Positions 26,827 through 36,282 of a stretch of DNA of 43,787 nt are shown piece by piece. The position numbers and the translations under genes were made by a program. Source of the stretch: Acidobacteriota bacterium (GTDB lineage: Bacteria > Zixibacteria > MSB-5A5 > GN15 > FEB-12); assembly GCA_035529075.1 (NCBI GenBank), contig DATKXK010000002.1, positions 1 to 43,787 of the forward strand, in the 5' to 3' direction. The notes beneath the pieces are model-generated. The model did not search any database. It was not told the DNA's origin and saw only the letters and a program-made list of their open reading frames with translations. Numbering within the stretch: position 1 is the stretch's first letter; the number at the start of each line of letters is the position of its first letter.

Positions 26827-29004
26827 TTACCTGACAAGCAGCATTTTTCGAGATTCGGTCTGGTCCCCAACCGTCAGCCGGTAGAAGTATATTCCCGTGG
26901 CTACCCCCCGGCCATCGCTCTTAAGCGCCGTCCATACGACCCTGTGGGGTCCGGCGGTCTGGAACTCGTCCACGATGGTAGCGACGTGCTGACCCAGAAG
27001 ATTGTACACGGTCAGCCGGACGTGACCGGCCTTCGCCAGGTTGTATGCGACGGCCGTCGACGAATTGAACGGATTGGGATAGTTACGCAGCTGGAACACG
27101 TCGGCGCTCCGGACCGCCACGGCCGTCCCGGCCGTGGAATATTCACGCAGATCGAACAAGTGTACGCCCTCGCCGTCCGACACGGCGACAATGCCGTCTT
27201 CGGCTGCGATCAGGCTGCCGCCCAGGCCGCCGTAGTCCAGCAGGACCGGCACCGTGTCTGTAATGTCGAAGATGCCGATCCCCGCCGCTGAGATTGTGTA
27301 CAGCAACTCGTCTTCAACGACCGATGCCGCCGCACCGACCGGCAGGAGGATCACGTCGTCAATCGACGGATGGGCCGGATCGGCGAGGTCGAAGAGCCAC
27401 ATCTGGTTGTAGTCGAATCCGACCAGTCGACTCGGGAGGCCCCCGGCCGTATCCGGCGGCAGCGGGACGAGGTCCGTAATCCGGGTACCGATGTGAAGGG
27501 TGGAGCGGAATTCCAGCGAGAAATCGTCGTAGATGCGATATACCCACAGCTCGAATTTGGCCGTCGAGAACACGAGCAGGGAATCGAAGATTTCCACGTC
27601 AAGGATGGGGGCCAGGGCGGTGAGGATGTCCAGCTTGGTGATGTCAACCGTATCCGAGAAAACATACACGTCCAGGTGGCTGCTTCCGATACCGAAGACG
27701 GACCGGAATTCACCTACCTGCTGGCGGTTGTACTTGACGTTCCAGGTCAGTTCGGGATGAGCCGGCAGCAGCGTGTCGAGGACGAGGTCGTCCGGCGTGA
27801 TCGCCATGAGGAAAATCGCCTCGGCCTCGGGATAGAGGATGAATACGGAATCCCCCTGGTGCGACGCCGCTCGCACGTCAGTCAGGCCGGGGAACACGGT
27901 GAACTCGGCGGTGGGTGTCAGGTCCGAACCGAGCGAGTACACGTCCAGCGGGTTGCCCGCACCGCCGGTGTAAAGCCGGCCGTCATGGAGAAACAGCGCC
28001 TGGACCGGACCGGGACGGGCATACGCAGGGGCGGCGTTAATGGTACCGGGCTGAATTTCGATGTTCAAAACGCGCAGCCCGCCGTCGGCTGACGGCAAAA
28101 CGACATGCCGATCCCCGCTGAGCGTCATGGTATCCCCTTGCAGTTCGTCGGAAAGTCCAGCGGCCAGCGAATAGCTGTATCGCGCGCCGGTATTGCGGTT
28201 GATCCGGTCGAAATACGAATTCCGCCAGCCGATGGACAACACCAGCGAGTCGAGGAAAAACGCGGTACTCGGGTTGTACTTGGGTCTGACGGTGTCTGAG
28301 ACCACCAGCGCCGAGTCGGACCATTGGGCCATCAGGATATCGCTGGAGGTAGCCAGCAGGATAGCTAGTTCGGGACCCGCACCGATCAGCTCCTTCGCCT
28401 GGCGGGGCAGGTAGAGGAAGTGTTCGAAGACGCCGAATCCGTCTCCCGCAATGTTATATGTCAGCACACCGTTGTAATCGTCGAGCGCGTACATGCGGTT
28501 ACCGTCGATCTGGACTCTTACGTAGTGCGCGCCGATCATGCTGGAATCGACGAACTCCGCCGAGTTGTAATCCCGCAGGCGATAGCGGAACAGCCCCTTG
28601 AATCCGGCGCATATGTACAGATCGTCACCGTCGAGCGCGTAATCGTAGAATTCAACCTCGAGATCGGCCCGTCCGAGCAGCGTGATCTCCGGCAGATCCG
28701 ACAGGTCGAGAAAATAGAGAATGTCAACGGTGGAACGAATCACCAGAATATCACCGAACAACCTGCGCGTCATCGGCCGGGCGGAGAGGAAGAGATGATT
28801 AATCGGCTCAAACATGGCGCTGGAGGAATCGTAACGGCACACTACCACGCCGGCGTCGGCCGTTGCCACCAGAAACGTGTCAATGACGGTGACGCCGCTG
28901 AAGTCGTTCCAGAGCAGCGTCTGGTCAGGCTCGCTGCTGATAAGCGCCTGCGCCGGCGCGGCCAGGGCAAGCGCGACAATGACAATGACTGCCGTCCGTT
29001 TCAT
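26827..29004 (-). CDS. Exported beta-propeller-like protein with Por-type tail
   Basis: The 725-residue protein has a signal peptide (MKRTAVIVIVALALAAPAQA). Most of the chain consists of repeated 40-50-residue beta units with LYTGGAGNPLDVYSLGSD- or DGDDLYICAGFKGLFRY-like blades, matching LVIVD/beta-propeller surface proteins. I saw no catalytic motif. The tail has LRNYPNPFNSSTAVAYNLA, VYNLLGQHV and a final KMLLVR, the Por/FlgD-like sorting module. Its ATG overlaps the stop of the upstream subtilase by one base (TAATG), so translation is probably coupled. It may be a binding partner or scaffold for the protease; that is inference from position. Confidence 0.82.
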   Translation of the reverse strand: MKRTAVIVIVALALAAPAQALISSEPDQTLLWNDFSGVTVIDTFLVATADAGVVVCRYDSSSAMFEPINHLFLSARPMTRRLFGDILVIRSTVDILYFLDLSDLPEITLLGRADLEVEFYDYALDGDDLYICAGFKGLFRYRLRDYNSAEFVDSSMIGAHYVRVQIDGNRMYALDDYNGVLTYNIAGDGFGVFEHFLYLPRQAKELIGAGPELAILLATSSDILMAQWSDSALVVSDTVRPKYNPSTAFFLDSLVLSIGWRNSYFDRINRNTGARYSYSLAAGLSDELQGDTMTLSGDRHVVLPSADGGLRVLNIEIQPGTINAAPAYARPGPVQALFLHDGRLYTGGAGNPLDVYSLGSDLTPTAEFTVFPGLTDVRAASHQGDSVFILYPEAEAIFLMAITPDDLVLDTLLPAHPELTWNVKYNRQQVGEFRSVFGIGSSHLDVYVFSDTVDITKLDILTALAPILDVEIFDSLLVFSTAKFELWVYRIYDDFSLEFRSTLHIGTRITDLVPLPPDTAGGLPSRLVGFDYNQMWLFDLADPAHPSIDDVILLPVGAAASVVEDELLYTISAAGIGIFDITDTVPVLLDYGGLGGSLIAAEDGIVAVSDGEGVHLFDLREYSTAGTAVAVRSADVFQLRNYPNPFNSSTAVAYNLAKAGHVRLTVYNLLGQHVATIVDEFQTAGPHRVVWTALKSDGRGVATGIYFYRLTVGDQTESRKMLLVR

Positions 29005-32000
29005 TACTTCACCAGGACCATCTTGCGTGCCATCTTCCGGTCTCCCGCGCGCAGGCGATAAAAGTACGTGCCCGAGGCATAGGGAGATCCGTCAAACGTG
29101 ACCACGTGTTCTCCGGCCGGAAGCTCCTTGTCCACCAGTGTTGACACAAGCCGGCCGAGAACGTTAAACACCTGTAGCGTAACAACCGACTTGACCGCAA
29201 GCGAGAATTCTATCGTCGTGCTCGGGTTAAACGGGTTGGGGTAGTTCTGCCGCAGCACAAACGCCGCGGGAAGCTGATCCCTGCGGTCGGGCACATGAGT
29301 GGGCACGTGGGGGGGGCCATCGAACTCGCCGTATATTCCGGAGTTCGAGTTATTGACGAAAAGGCGGCCGACGTTGTGGCCGCTATCTGACGAGGCATCG
29401 AAATTCCACACGTACACGTCGTTGGCCCCTCCCACGAGAATCAGCTCCACCAGCCCGTCGCCGTCGATGTCATCCACGAGGGGCGTGTACATGGTTGAAA
29501 AGACGTGCTGGGGCCGTGTGGGTGTGTAAATGGGCCAGCCCGGCAGCGGCGTGCCGGTATGATCCAGAATATGGAGCTGCTCGTGCCCGGTCCCGGGCAG
29601 GATGTAACCGGATCGAATAGCTATCTCGGGGTACTCGTCGCCGTTAAGGTTGGCGACAATGGGCGCACCAAACGTCACCGACCTTCGGTAGACTTCGCCC
29701 ACCGGTCCCTCGCTGGAGGCCATGTAGGGCGAGCCGTCGGCGCGAAATACATACAGCGCCGATACGTCGAATTCGAAAAAAGTACACAGGATCTCGAGGC
29801 CGCCGTCGAGATCAAGATCGGCGACCATCGGGTAGGATCCGCGATATCCGGCCACGTCCGGCAGGTCCACCGGCCAGCCGGGAAGGTCGTCGACCCCCCT
29901 GGTTTTTACATAGATGTGACGCATCCCGACAGAATCGTACCCTACCGAGATTGCCTCCGGCAACTGATCGTGGTTCAGGTCAGCCAGAATCGTACCATAG
30001 GTGCCCGATGTCCTGATCACATCCGGGGTCGGCCGGTCAAAGGCCGGCTGTCCCGTGCGTCCGTCGAAGACGCCCACACCTGAAGACGACTGACTGACCA
30101 CGACCTCGTTCTGGCCGTTGCCGGTGAGGTCAGTGGACGAAACGGCATTGCTGCCCCAGAAGAATGAACCTGCCGGCTGCTGGCTGAATGATGCGAACCA
30201 GCCGCCCAGAGAGTAGAAATACGGAGTGCCGTCGAAATGGTACGCGATAACCGTCCCGTCGTCGACGACGCACATGATCGCCGAGTCCTCGTAAATACCG
30301 AGTTGCGCGATGACCGGCTGCGGGAAACCGGACCCGATATTGTCGATCTCCCAGAATTTGGGCCAGCCCGGGACAGGAGTCCCGTCGTGGTTGACGGCAT
30401 AAATGCCGTCCTTATACGTGAATATGATCTCCCTTCTTCCGTCGCGGTCAATATCGTAAATGGCCGGGACGCAACGGCAGTCGTACTCGGGCAGAACGGG
30501 GAAACCGTCGACGTGCGACCCGTCAAACCGGAATACGTTCAACCCCGCCGCGGTGCCGACGACTATCTCCTTTGTCCCGGACCCGTCCAGGTCGGCGCAG
30601 GCGGCGGTATATGCACCGCGCCCGGTAAGAACCTGGGGCCAGCCGGAGGCAAAGGCCGAGCGGATCACGATCGTGACGGCATCGGAAAGTACCTGCGGAC
30701 CAAAGAAGCCGTCAATGACGACCGTGTAGTCGCCGGGGTCGAGACCTGATGAATTCCAGAGGAAAATGAGAGAATCGAAATACTCACCCGTCAGGGAGGC
30801 AAGCCGGATCAGTGGCTCGCCGAGATGGTTGTACGATATGGTCAGGGAATCCAGGTCGGGCCCGTACACGCTGCCGACAATAGGGATGCTGTAGTCGAAT
30901 TCTTCGCTGGTCTGAGGATACGTGATCTCCAGTCGGGTCCCGTTGACAAACGTGAAACTCGTCACGTGCTCGGAGCCGAAATCATCGATCAGCCTCAAGT
31001 ATATGTGGCCGCTGGGATCACCGGAGCCGAACGTGTAGGCGACGGAGTCAACCGGCGGCGTGCCGCCCGACGCCAGCGGCAGCCACGGTCCGGCCTGCGG
31101 GTCGAGCGAGTACTCCAGACTCCACCCGCCGGAATAGCCGGCCACGGTGGCGATTTTGACACTTACCTCATCCACGTGCCTCTGGCGATTGACGGGCCAG
31201 GCAATAAAAACACTGCCGCCGTCCAGAAGGGCGAGCGAGGCCTCAATATCGAGGTATCCGTAGCCGGTCACCGTGTCCGGACCGGGCAGGCTGTCACCCC
31301 GGTTCCACGGATCGAGCATGTCATCAGCACCCAGCCGGAGTAAGGTTTCAAGCTCGTTAAGGGCCAGGTCGGGGCGATAGGACAGCAGCAGCGCCGCGGC
31401 TCCGGCCGCCATCGGCGCCGCCATCGACGTCCCGTCGGACAGGTAGTAAAGGCTGTCCTCGCCGATGATGTGCACACCGGGTTCCCCCGCCGCCGTGTAC
31501 ATGTCCGTACCGGCGGCGCGCAGTGACAGGATGTCCTCGCCCGGAGCCACGAGGTCAACGCCCGGACCCCAGGAGGAGAAGGAAGTCATATACCCGTCAG
31601 AGTTGCCGGCGGCTACGGCAAAGGCCGAGTCAAAGGCCGCCGGGTACTGGGGGTCGCTGGAAGCGCTGTTGCCTGCCGCAATGGCGACGAAGACGCCGTT
31701 CCGTCGTGCAAACGTGATGGCATCGTTGAGCAGAAACGATTCATACGGTGAGCCCCAGCTCAGGTTGATCACGTCCGCGCCGGCATTGACCGCATACGCG
31801 ATACCGGCCGCACCCACCGCGCTGGTCGCGTTGGGGCGGATCTTTACCGGCATTATCTCCGCAAGCGGGGCCACCCCGACAATGCCGTAGCCGTCGGCGG
31901 CCGAGGCCACGATTCCCGCGATGTGCGTGCCGTGCCCGACTATATCAGTGGGATCATTGTCCCCAACGTAGTTGAAGTAATCCAGTGAGTCGCCCGATAT

Positions 32001-32678
32001 GTCATAGCCCAGCGTGTCATCCACAAAACCGTTGTGGTCGTCGTCGATCCCGTTACCGGGAATCTCATCCGGATTTTGCCAGAACCGGTTCTGCAGCTCC
32101 GGGTGGGTAAGGTCTGCACCGCCGTCCACGACCGCTACCACCACCGATGCGTTCGGCAGGGGCGGCGTCTCATAGAGAGACGTTAGACCGATGTCGACCC
32201 CCGGAGTCCCCTGCTTGGCTCGAAGGCTGTCATTAAATTGCCCGTCACGGCGTTCGATCCCGAGATAAGCCTGCCCATCGTTGTGCAGGTGCCACTGCAA
32301 CGGGAAAAGGGGATCGGTTGGGAAGCCGAAGAAGGTCAGGACACGGTCCTGCTCGATGTGCTCGACGTTCTCTGCGCCGAGTTTACCAATAATGTCGTCC
32401 GGGGAAATGTCACTTTGACCGCTGTAGAACGTGTACCAGCGATCCCACTCGGCCGACCCGGCCAGCTCGGAGCGCACCTTCACCGGTGACAACTGCTCCA
32501 AACGTTCTTCGCCGGCCAGAGCCAGTCGAAGCACCGAGGCCTGGGCGCGGGGGGAGAGCTTGACCAGGAATTTCCCGGGCACGACTCCGCCGGCAGGTAA
32601 ACCCTCGCCTTGCGAACGGGCTGCCGGATTGAGCGCCGTAACCAATACGCTCAGACAAAATATACCCAGGTATTTCAT
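29004..32678 (-). CDS. Secreted subtilisin-like serine protease with FG-GAP/VCBS-type repeats and Por-type tail
   Basis: This is a 1224-residue S8 protease with a signal peptide (MKYLGIFCLSVLVTAL). The triad is complete: Asp185 in VAVVDGGADLTHPE, His252 in GHGTHIAGIVAS and Ser418 in DGTSMAAPMAAGAAAL. The region before residue 170 is an I9-like propeptide (VPGKFLVKLSPRAQAS). After the protease and an Ig-like segment come FG-GAP/VCBS-type repeats (CADLDGSGTKEIVVGT, DIDRDGRREIIFTY, DIDGDGLVELILVG), which fold as a Ca-binding beta-propeller. The C-terminus is a Por/FlgD-like tail (NYPNPFNPSTTIEFSL, final KMVLVK). It is first in a probable three-gene operon with the propeller and beta-helix genes. 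The ribosome site is weak. Confidence 0.93.
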   Translation of the reverse strand: MKYLGIFCLSVLVTALNPAARSQGEGLPAGGVVPGKFLVKLSPRAQASVLRLALAGEERLEQLSPVKVRSELAGSAEWDRWYTFYSGQSDISPDDIIGKLGAENVEHIEQDRVLTFFGFPTDPLFPLQWHLHNDGQAYLGIERRDGQFNDSLRAKQGTPGVDIGLTSLYETPPLPNASVVVAVVDGGADLTHPELQNRFWQNPDEIPGNGIDDDHNGFVDDTLGYDISGDSLDYFNYVGDNDPTDIVGHGTHIAGIVASAADGYGIVGVAPLAEIMPVKIRPNATSAVGAAGIAYAVNAGADVINLSWGSPYESFLLNDAITFARRNGVFVAIAAGNSASSDPQYPAAFDSAFAVAAGNSDGYMTSFSSWGPGVDLVAPGEDILSLRAAGTDMYTAAGEPGVHIIGEDSLYYLSDGTSMAAPMAAGAAALLLSYRPDLALNELETLLRLGADDMLDPWNRGDSLPGPDTVTGYGYLDIEASLALLDGGSVFIAWPVNRQRHVDEVSVKIATVAGYSGGWSLEYSLDPQAGPWLPLASGGTPPVDSVAYTFGSGDPSGHIYLRLIDDFGSEHVTSFTFVNGTRLEITYPQTSEEFDYSIPIVGSVYGPDLDSLTISYNHLGEPLIRLASLTGEYFDSLIFLWNSSGLDPGDYTVVIDGFFGPQVLSDAVTIVIRSAFASGWPQVLTGRGAYTAACADLDGSGTKEIVVGTAAGLNVFRFDGSHVDGFPVLPEYDCRCVPAIYDIDRDGRREIIFTYKDGIYAVNHDGTPVPGWPKFWEIDNIGSGFPQPVIAQLGIYEDSAIMCVVDDGTVIAYHFDGTPYFYSLGGWFASFSQQPAGSFFWGSNAVSSTDLTGNGQNEVVVSQSSSGVGVFDGRTGQPAFDRPTPDVIRTSGTYGTILADLNHDQLPEAISVGYDSVGMRHIYVKTRGVDDLPGWPVDLPDVAGYRGSYPMVADLDLDGGLEILCTFFEFDVSALYVFRADGSPYMASSEGPVGEVYRRSVTFGAPIVANLNGDEYPEIAIRSGYILPGTGHEQLHILDHTGTPLPGWPIYTPTRPQHVFSTMYTPLVDDIDGDGLVELILVGGANDVYVWNFDASSDSGHNVGRLFVNNSNSGIYGEFDGPPHVPTHVPDRRDQLPAAFVLRQNYPNPFNPSTTIEFSLAVKSVVTLQVFNVLGRLVSTLVDKELPAGEHVVTFDGSPYASGTYFYRLRAGDRKMARKMVLVK

Positions 32679-32766
32679 AGCTTTCGTACCCGGTCACCGA
32701 TAGCCGGATAGGTGACCTTTTCTACTGACGGTCCGGGGCTATACTTTGTGGAAGCATTCGTGCTTA

Positions 32767-32794
32767 AATATAGTATAGTTAACAGGTTATGCAA
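32767..32794 (-). promoter_or_regulatory. Candidate promoter of the subtilase/propeller/beta-helix operon
   Basis: On the minus strand TTGCAT (32794-32789), a 16-nt spacer and TATATT (32772-32767) lie about 90 nt before the start at 32678. An overlapping TATACT (32778-32773 region) offers an alternative -10. Confidence 0.4.
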
Positions 32795-32866
32795 CCAAAA
32801 TGTTCCGCCGGGCAGGTCCGGTGGCTCCGAAATCGGTGCGGGGCCGCTTTGAAGAAGGACTGATGA

Positions 32867-35686
32867 CTAGGGGCACGGCGAAAGCGGGGTCGCACTGATA
32901 AACAGAAAGTCGATAAGCACGGTCAAGTCACCAATGTCAATATCGCCCGGCGAATCACCGTTCGTGTTGGCCTCGGCGGGGCAGGGGAGAGGATCTCCGG
33001 CGATGAACAGGTAGCCGATCAGGCGCGTCAGGTCACCGATGTCGGTCACATCCTGCGGATCGGCATCGATATTGCCCGTCAGTCCGGTGCAGCAGCAGGC
33101 ATCCCCGGTCCCGTCGTTGTCGGCGTCATCCTGGTCCGGATTGTAGTCCTCCGGACAGTTGTCCACCGGGCAGGTGTTCAGGGCAAAACCCGGGTCGCCG
33201 AAACCGTCCGCGTCTTTGTCCGTGCATGTATCACAACTGTCGCCGATTCCGTCGCCGTCGGCGTCGTCCTGGCCCGGATTGTACACGGCGGGGCAGTTGT
33301 CCGGCGGGCAGGTAGTGGCAGGAAAACCGGGACTGCCGAGGCCGTCGCCGTCCGGATCGGTGCAAACGTCGCAACTGTCTCCAATACCGTCACCGTCAAG
33401 GTCCGTCTGCCCGGGATTATATGCCCCAGAGCAGTTGTCGCACGAGTCCCCCACGCCGTCGCCGTCCGCGTCCGCCTGGCCCGGGTTGGCCATCGAGGGG
33501 CAGTTGTCTTCCTCGCACGTGGCGGCCGGATAACCGGGATCACCGTAACCGTCGCCGTCGGTATCGGTGCAGGTATCACAGGCGTCACCGACCCCGTCAC
33601 CGTCGGCGTCTTCCTGGTGAGGGTTGCTGACATTCGGGCAGTTGTCGAATTCATTGCACTCGTGGTCGTTGTCGCGGTCATCACAAATGTACGCATCGCG
33701 AATCGAGACGGTCGGATCACCGAACAGGTTGAGTTCATAGTAGCACCAGCGCATGGCATTCTCGTTGATTCGGAAGAGATTGTCTTCCTTGGAATCCTGG
33801 TTGGCGCGGCCGAGTTCGGTCTTCGCCTCCAGCGGGTTATACACGGCGTCCCAGAACTCCCGGGCAAAGCGCTGGGATGGACCATCGGTCGTCTCATGTC
33901 CCCCCCAGCCGTACCGGGCGTTCAAAATCGCCGCGAAGGCGCCGTGATCGGTCTTGATCGTCAGGTACTCTCCGTTGCACTCCAGGCAGTCCTGGAGCCA
34001 GGGGGCGAAGTCACAGAAATAGTCAAACGCCCCGGCGTGACAACCGATGGAGTAGAGGAACGGGTGGTGAACGTTAGTGAGCTGCTGCATCACTGTTTCC
34101 CTGGTCATCTTCATGCATATGTCGGGATTGCAGTGGCCGTAGTGGGAGATAAGATGTACTCCGCGATTGATACGTTCCACGATCTCCGAGACCGGCCATC
34201 CCGGTTCCGACGGATCGGGCCACGTCAAGTCGTACAGTTTGTCGATCTCATAGCTGGATGACGGAATGCCGATTGTCGAGTATCCGTTGGCGGTGCAACT
34301 GTCCACAAGTTCGTCGAGAAAATTCGCGCCCCAGTCTCCGTCACCGCCGTGGCCTATCCACTCGCCGGGCAGGAGCGCGTCGGCCAGGTAGGGGGTCAGG
34401 CAGGTAACGTACTTGATGGTTTTGTCGACAAATCGCCTGGCCTCGGCGGTATCGTCGACCGGCGCCCGGCCCACGTACACTTCGGCCATGAGGTCAACAT
34501 CTCCGCCGCCTTCGCCGTCGTTCGGCTCCCCCCAGAGAGAGTCGCCGTCGAAGTTGTACGTGCCGTCCAGACACCCGAAGTACAGGTCAGCCGGCATACG
34601 ATATTCCTGACAGCACCCCGGGTCGCCAATGGCTACCGCCTCGGCGTACAGGTCCACCGCCGGCAGGACATCGTCATCAGCACCGATCAGCACGTACTGG
34701 ATGCCGTCGCTGAGATACCGGTCCCTGATATAGTCGCGTATCGCCGAAGGGTCCGTGCTTCCCACCTCATCGATGGTGCGTATCTCCGTCGGCACGCCGG
34801 TGGTGTCATGAAAGATCTTCAACTCCTGAAAGGCGGGCGCCATTTCGGAGGTGGTGAGTATGAGCAGATCGACACTGCCCGCCCCTTGCAGTCCGGTCTG
34901 GTGATAGCTCAGTGCTTCCGGATTGTCCACTCTGTCACGGACTTCGGAGACGTCATCCACTCGATCCCGTAACAACGGGTTCAGCGTGCCGCTGCCCGTG
35001 GTATTGACGACTACGCTCATCTGAGGGAAGTAGTAAAGCTCGCCGGTTGACGGGACCCACTGGACCGGCTGGAGTTTCAGTATCAGGATTCGATAGCCTC
35101 GGAAGCTGTAGGTGCCTGTTGCTTCATAGGGTGCTTGCGGCCAGGCAATGTCGAGAGAGTAGACGGTGCTATCTGTCAGGGGCAGAGTGATCCCCTGAAG
35201 GGGCCGTGAGAGCCTTACGGGATGAGGTACGGGTTCAACGGTAAAGCCGCTGCCGACCAGTACTGCCTCGCCCGGCTCGACTTCGATGTCCGCTGCGTCG
35301 GTGCCCGGCGGCAGCAAAATCCGCGCGGCCCGGGCAGGAAGCGCGGGTTGTCCCGGGTTGCCGCAGGGCTGTGCCTGTGGCATGGTGACTCTGTGAAATA
35401 CCTGCCCGGCCCGGGTGACGGTCTCAACACGCGGTCGTTCCGAGAAGTACTCCAGCGACAGCTTTGCCGTCTCGCCACTGGCCGGAAATGCCAGGATTAG
35501 TATGAGAGCAGGAACGATCAGGGAGGGAAACACTCCGCCGAGCGTGATTGTCCGTTTCCTGCCCCCGGGGTTTGATTCCGGTCCAGGGGCGTGGTGACCC
35601 GCCAGGGGCGATCGGGTGGGCCTGCGCCGCGCCACCGTAATCCGTTCAGGACCTGCGGAGAGATTCGGGAATAAGTGCCTGCGCAT
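32867..35686 (-). CDS. Gingipain-like C25 cysteine protease with thrombospondin type 3 repeats and dockerin-like end
   Basis: From ATG 35686 the protein has 939 residues. A hydrophobic signal segment (PSLIVPALILILAFPASG) starts only at about residue 53, after an Arg/Pro-rich stretch with no other ATG; GTG at codon 52 is an alternative start but lacks a ribosome site. A C25 propeptide-like region follows. The catalytic dyad is His518 in SHYGHCNP and Cys549 in SIGCHAGAFD, a 31-residue gap like that of gingipains. Residues about 668-872 are five Ca-binding thrombospondin type 3 repeats (DADGDGVGDACD and similar, alternating with DNCP). The last 60 residues are two dockerin-like repeats (DIGDLTRLIGYLF, DIGDLTVLIDFLF). 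It is secreted and probably Arg/Lys-directed by family analogy. Confidence 0.9.
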   Translation of the reverse strand: MRRHLFPNLSAGPERITVARRRPTRSPLAGHHAPGPESNPGGRKRTITLGGVFPSLIVPALILILAFPASGETAKLSLEYFSERPRVETVTRAGQVFHRVTMPQAQPCGNPGQPALPARAARILLPPGTDAADIEVEPGEAVLVGSGFTVEPVPHPVRLSRPLQGITLPLTDSTVYSLDIAWPQAPYEATGTYSFRGYRILILKLQPVQWVPSTGELYYFPQMSVVVNTTGSGTLNPLLRDRVDDVSEVRDRVDNPEALSYHQTGLQGAGSVDLLILTTSEMAPAFQELKIFHDTTGVPTEIRTIDEVGSTDPSAIRDYIRDRYLSDGIQYVLIGADDDVLPAVDLYAEAVAIGDPGCCQEYRMPADLYFGCLDGTYNFDGDSLWGEPNDGEGGGDVDLMAEVYVGRAPVDDTAEARRFVDKTIKYVTCLTPYLADALLPGEWIGHGGDGDWGANFLDELVDSCTANGYSTIGIPSSSYEIDKLYDLTWPDPSEPGWPVSEIVERINRGVHLISHYGHCNPDICMKMTRETVMQQLTNVHHPFLYSIGCHAGAFDYFCDFAPWLQDCLECNGEYLTIKTDHGAFAAILNARYGWGGHETTDGPSQRFAREFWDAVYNPLEAKTELGRANQDSKEDNLFRINENAMRWCYYELNLFGDPTVSIRDAYICDDRDNDHECNEFDNCPNVSNPHQEDADGDGVGDACDTCTDTDGDGYGDPGYPAATCEEDNCPSMANPGQADADGDGVGDSCDNCSGAYNPGQTDLDGDGIGDSCDVCTDPDGDGLGSPGFPATTCPPDNCPAVYNPGQDDADGDGIGDSCDTCTDKDADGFGDPGFALNTCPVDNCPEDYNPDQDDADNDGTGDACCCTGLTGNIDADPQDVTDIGDLTRLIGYLFIAGDPLPCPAEANTNGDSPGDIDIGDLTVLIDFLFISATPLSPCP

Positions 35687-35728
35687 GCCGATGACCTAAC
35701 TTCCTCGTCGGTGCTGCGTCGGTGGGTG

Positions 35729-35767
35729 GTGCCGGACGGCGAAGCCCACCGAGCCGTAATCCGGCAC
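35729..35767 (-). promoter_or_regulatory. Long stem-loop in the 5' leader of the C25 protease gene
   Basis: GTGCCGG/CCGGCAC (7 bp) and an inner ACGGC/GCCGT (5 bp) form one hairpin with a 12-nt loop and a 3-nt bulge. It falls between the predicted promoter and the start codon. It does not match any riboswitch I recognise. Confidence 0.4.
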
Positions 35768-35803
35768 GCAGCCTGGCGGTAAGACATACGTACCCTCTAA
35801 TAA

Positions 35804-35832
35804 AGTATCGACATAGTTTGTCGTGCTGTCAA
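35804..35832 (-). promoter_or_regulatory. Near-consensus sigma-70 promoter for the C25 protease
   Basis: On the minus strand a perfect TTGACA (35832-35827), a 17-nt spacer and GATACT (35809-35804) lie about 110 nt before ATG 35686. Confidence 0.65.
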
Positions 35833-35936
35833 CTACTTCTTACCGGACGGGGCCGTGCGCAGGATGAAAGAGTCCCGGCACCTGTTGGGGGAGCGGCGGC
35901 CGAGGAATCCCCGGGGATTTACTCTGCACAAAGTCC

Positions 35937-35965
35937 TTGAAGCGCCAGGGACGTCGTTGTATACT
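35937..35965 (+). promoter_or_regulatory. Candidate promoter for the small membrane protein/methyltransferase operon
   Basis: TTGAAG (35937-35942), a 17-nt spacer and TATACT (35960-35965) lie about 80 nt before ATG 36049. Together with the opposing promoter at 35804 this explains most of the 362-nt divergent spacer. Confidence 0.5.
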
Positions 35966-36048
35966 GGCAGCAATATGGCCCTTCAGAGTTTCATCATCAA
36001 TCGTGTTTTTGGGCGGTCCCTCACGTCAACTGTGGCGGGTGGCCCGAC

Positions 36049-36282
36049 ATGAAGCAAACCGGCAGGGTTGTTCTCTTACTGCTTTCAGTGTTTTGCCTGG
36101 TCCTGGTGACCTACGACCGCGCGTACGCCTATATCGACCCGTCATCAGGCAGCTATTTCCTGCAGTTGCTCCTGGCCGGTCTTCTCAGCGCGCTCTTCGT
36201 GCTCAGGATGTACTGGCGGCGAGTCAAGAGTTTCCTTCTGAATCTGTTGTCACGGAGCCGCCGCGCCGAGGGTCATGACTAA
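36049..36282 (+). CDS. Small YIDP-motif membrane protein
   Basis: The 77-residue protein has a signal-like hydrophobic N-terminus (VVLLLLSVFCLVLVT) cleaved or turned near AYA, then the short conserved-looking motif YIDPSSGSYFLQ. A second membrane span (LLLAGLLSALFVL) and a basic tail (RMYWRRVKSF) follow. I recognise this as a recurrent unnamed small-protein type in bacterial envelope loci, but no function is known. It overlaps the next gene by 8 nt, so the two are co-translated and probably work together. The gene is far too well organised (promoter, signal, motif, overlap) to be a chance frame. Confidence 0.78.
   Translation: MKQTGRVVLLLLSVFCLVLVTYDRAYAYIDPSSGSYFLQLLLAGLLSALFVLRMYWRRVKSFLLNLLSRSRRAEGHD

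Noticed and set aside
33070-33680. Regularly repeating DNA that looks like a tandem array or CRISPR
   Set aside because: The repeats encode thrombospondin type 3 Ca-binding motifs in frame with the C25 protease. There are no uniform spacers and units differ at silent sites.
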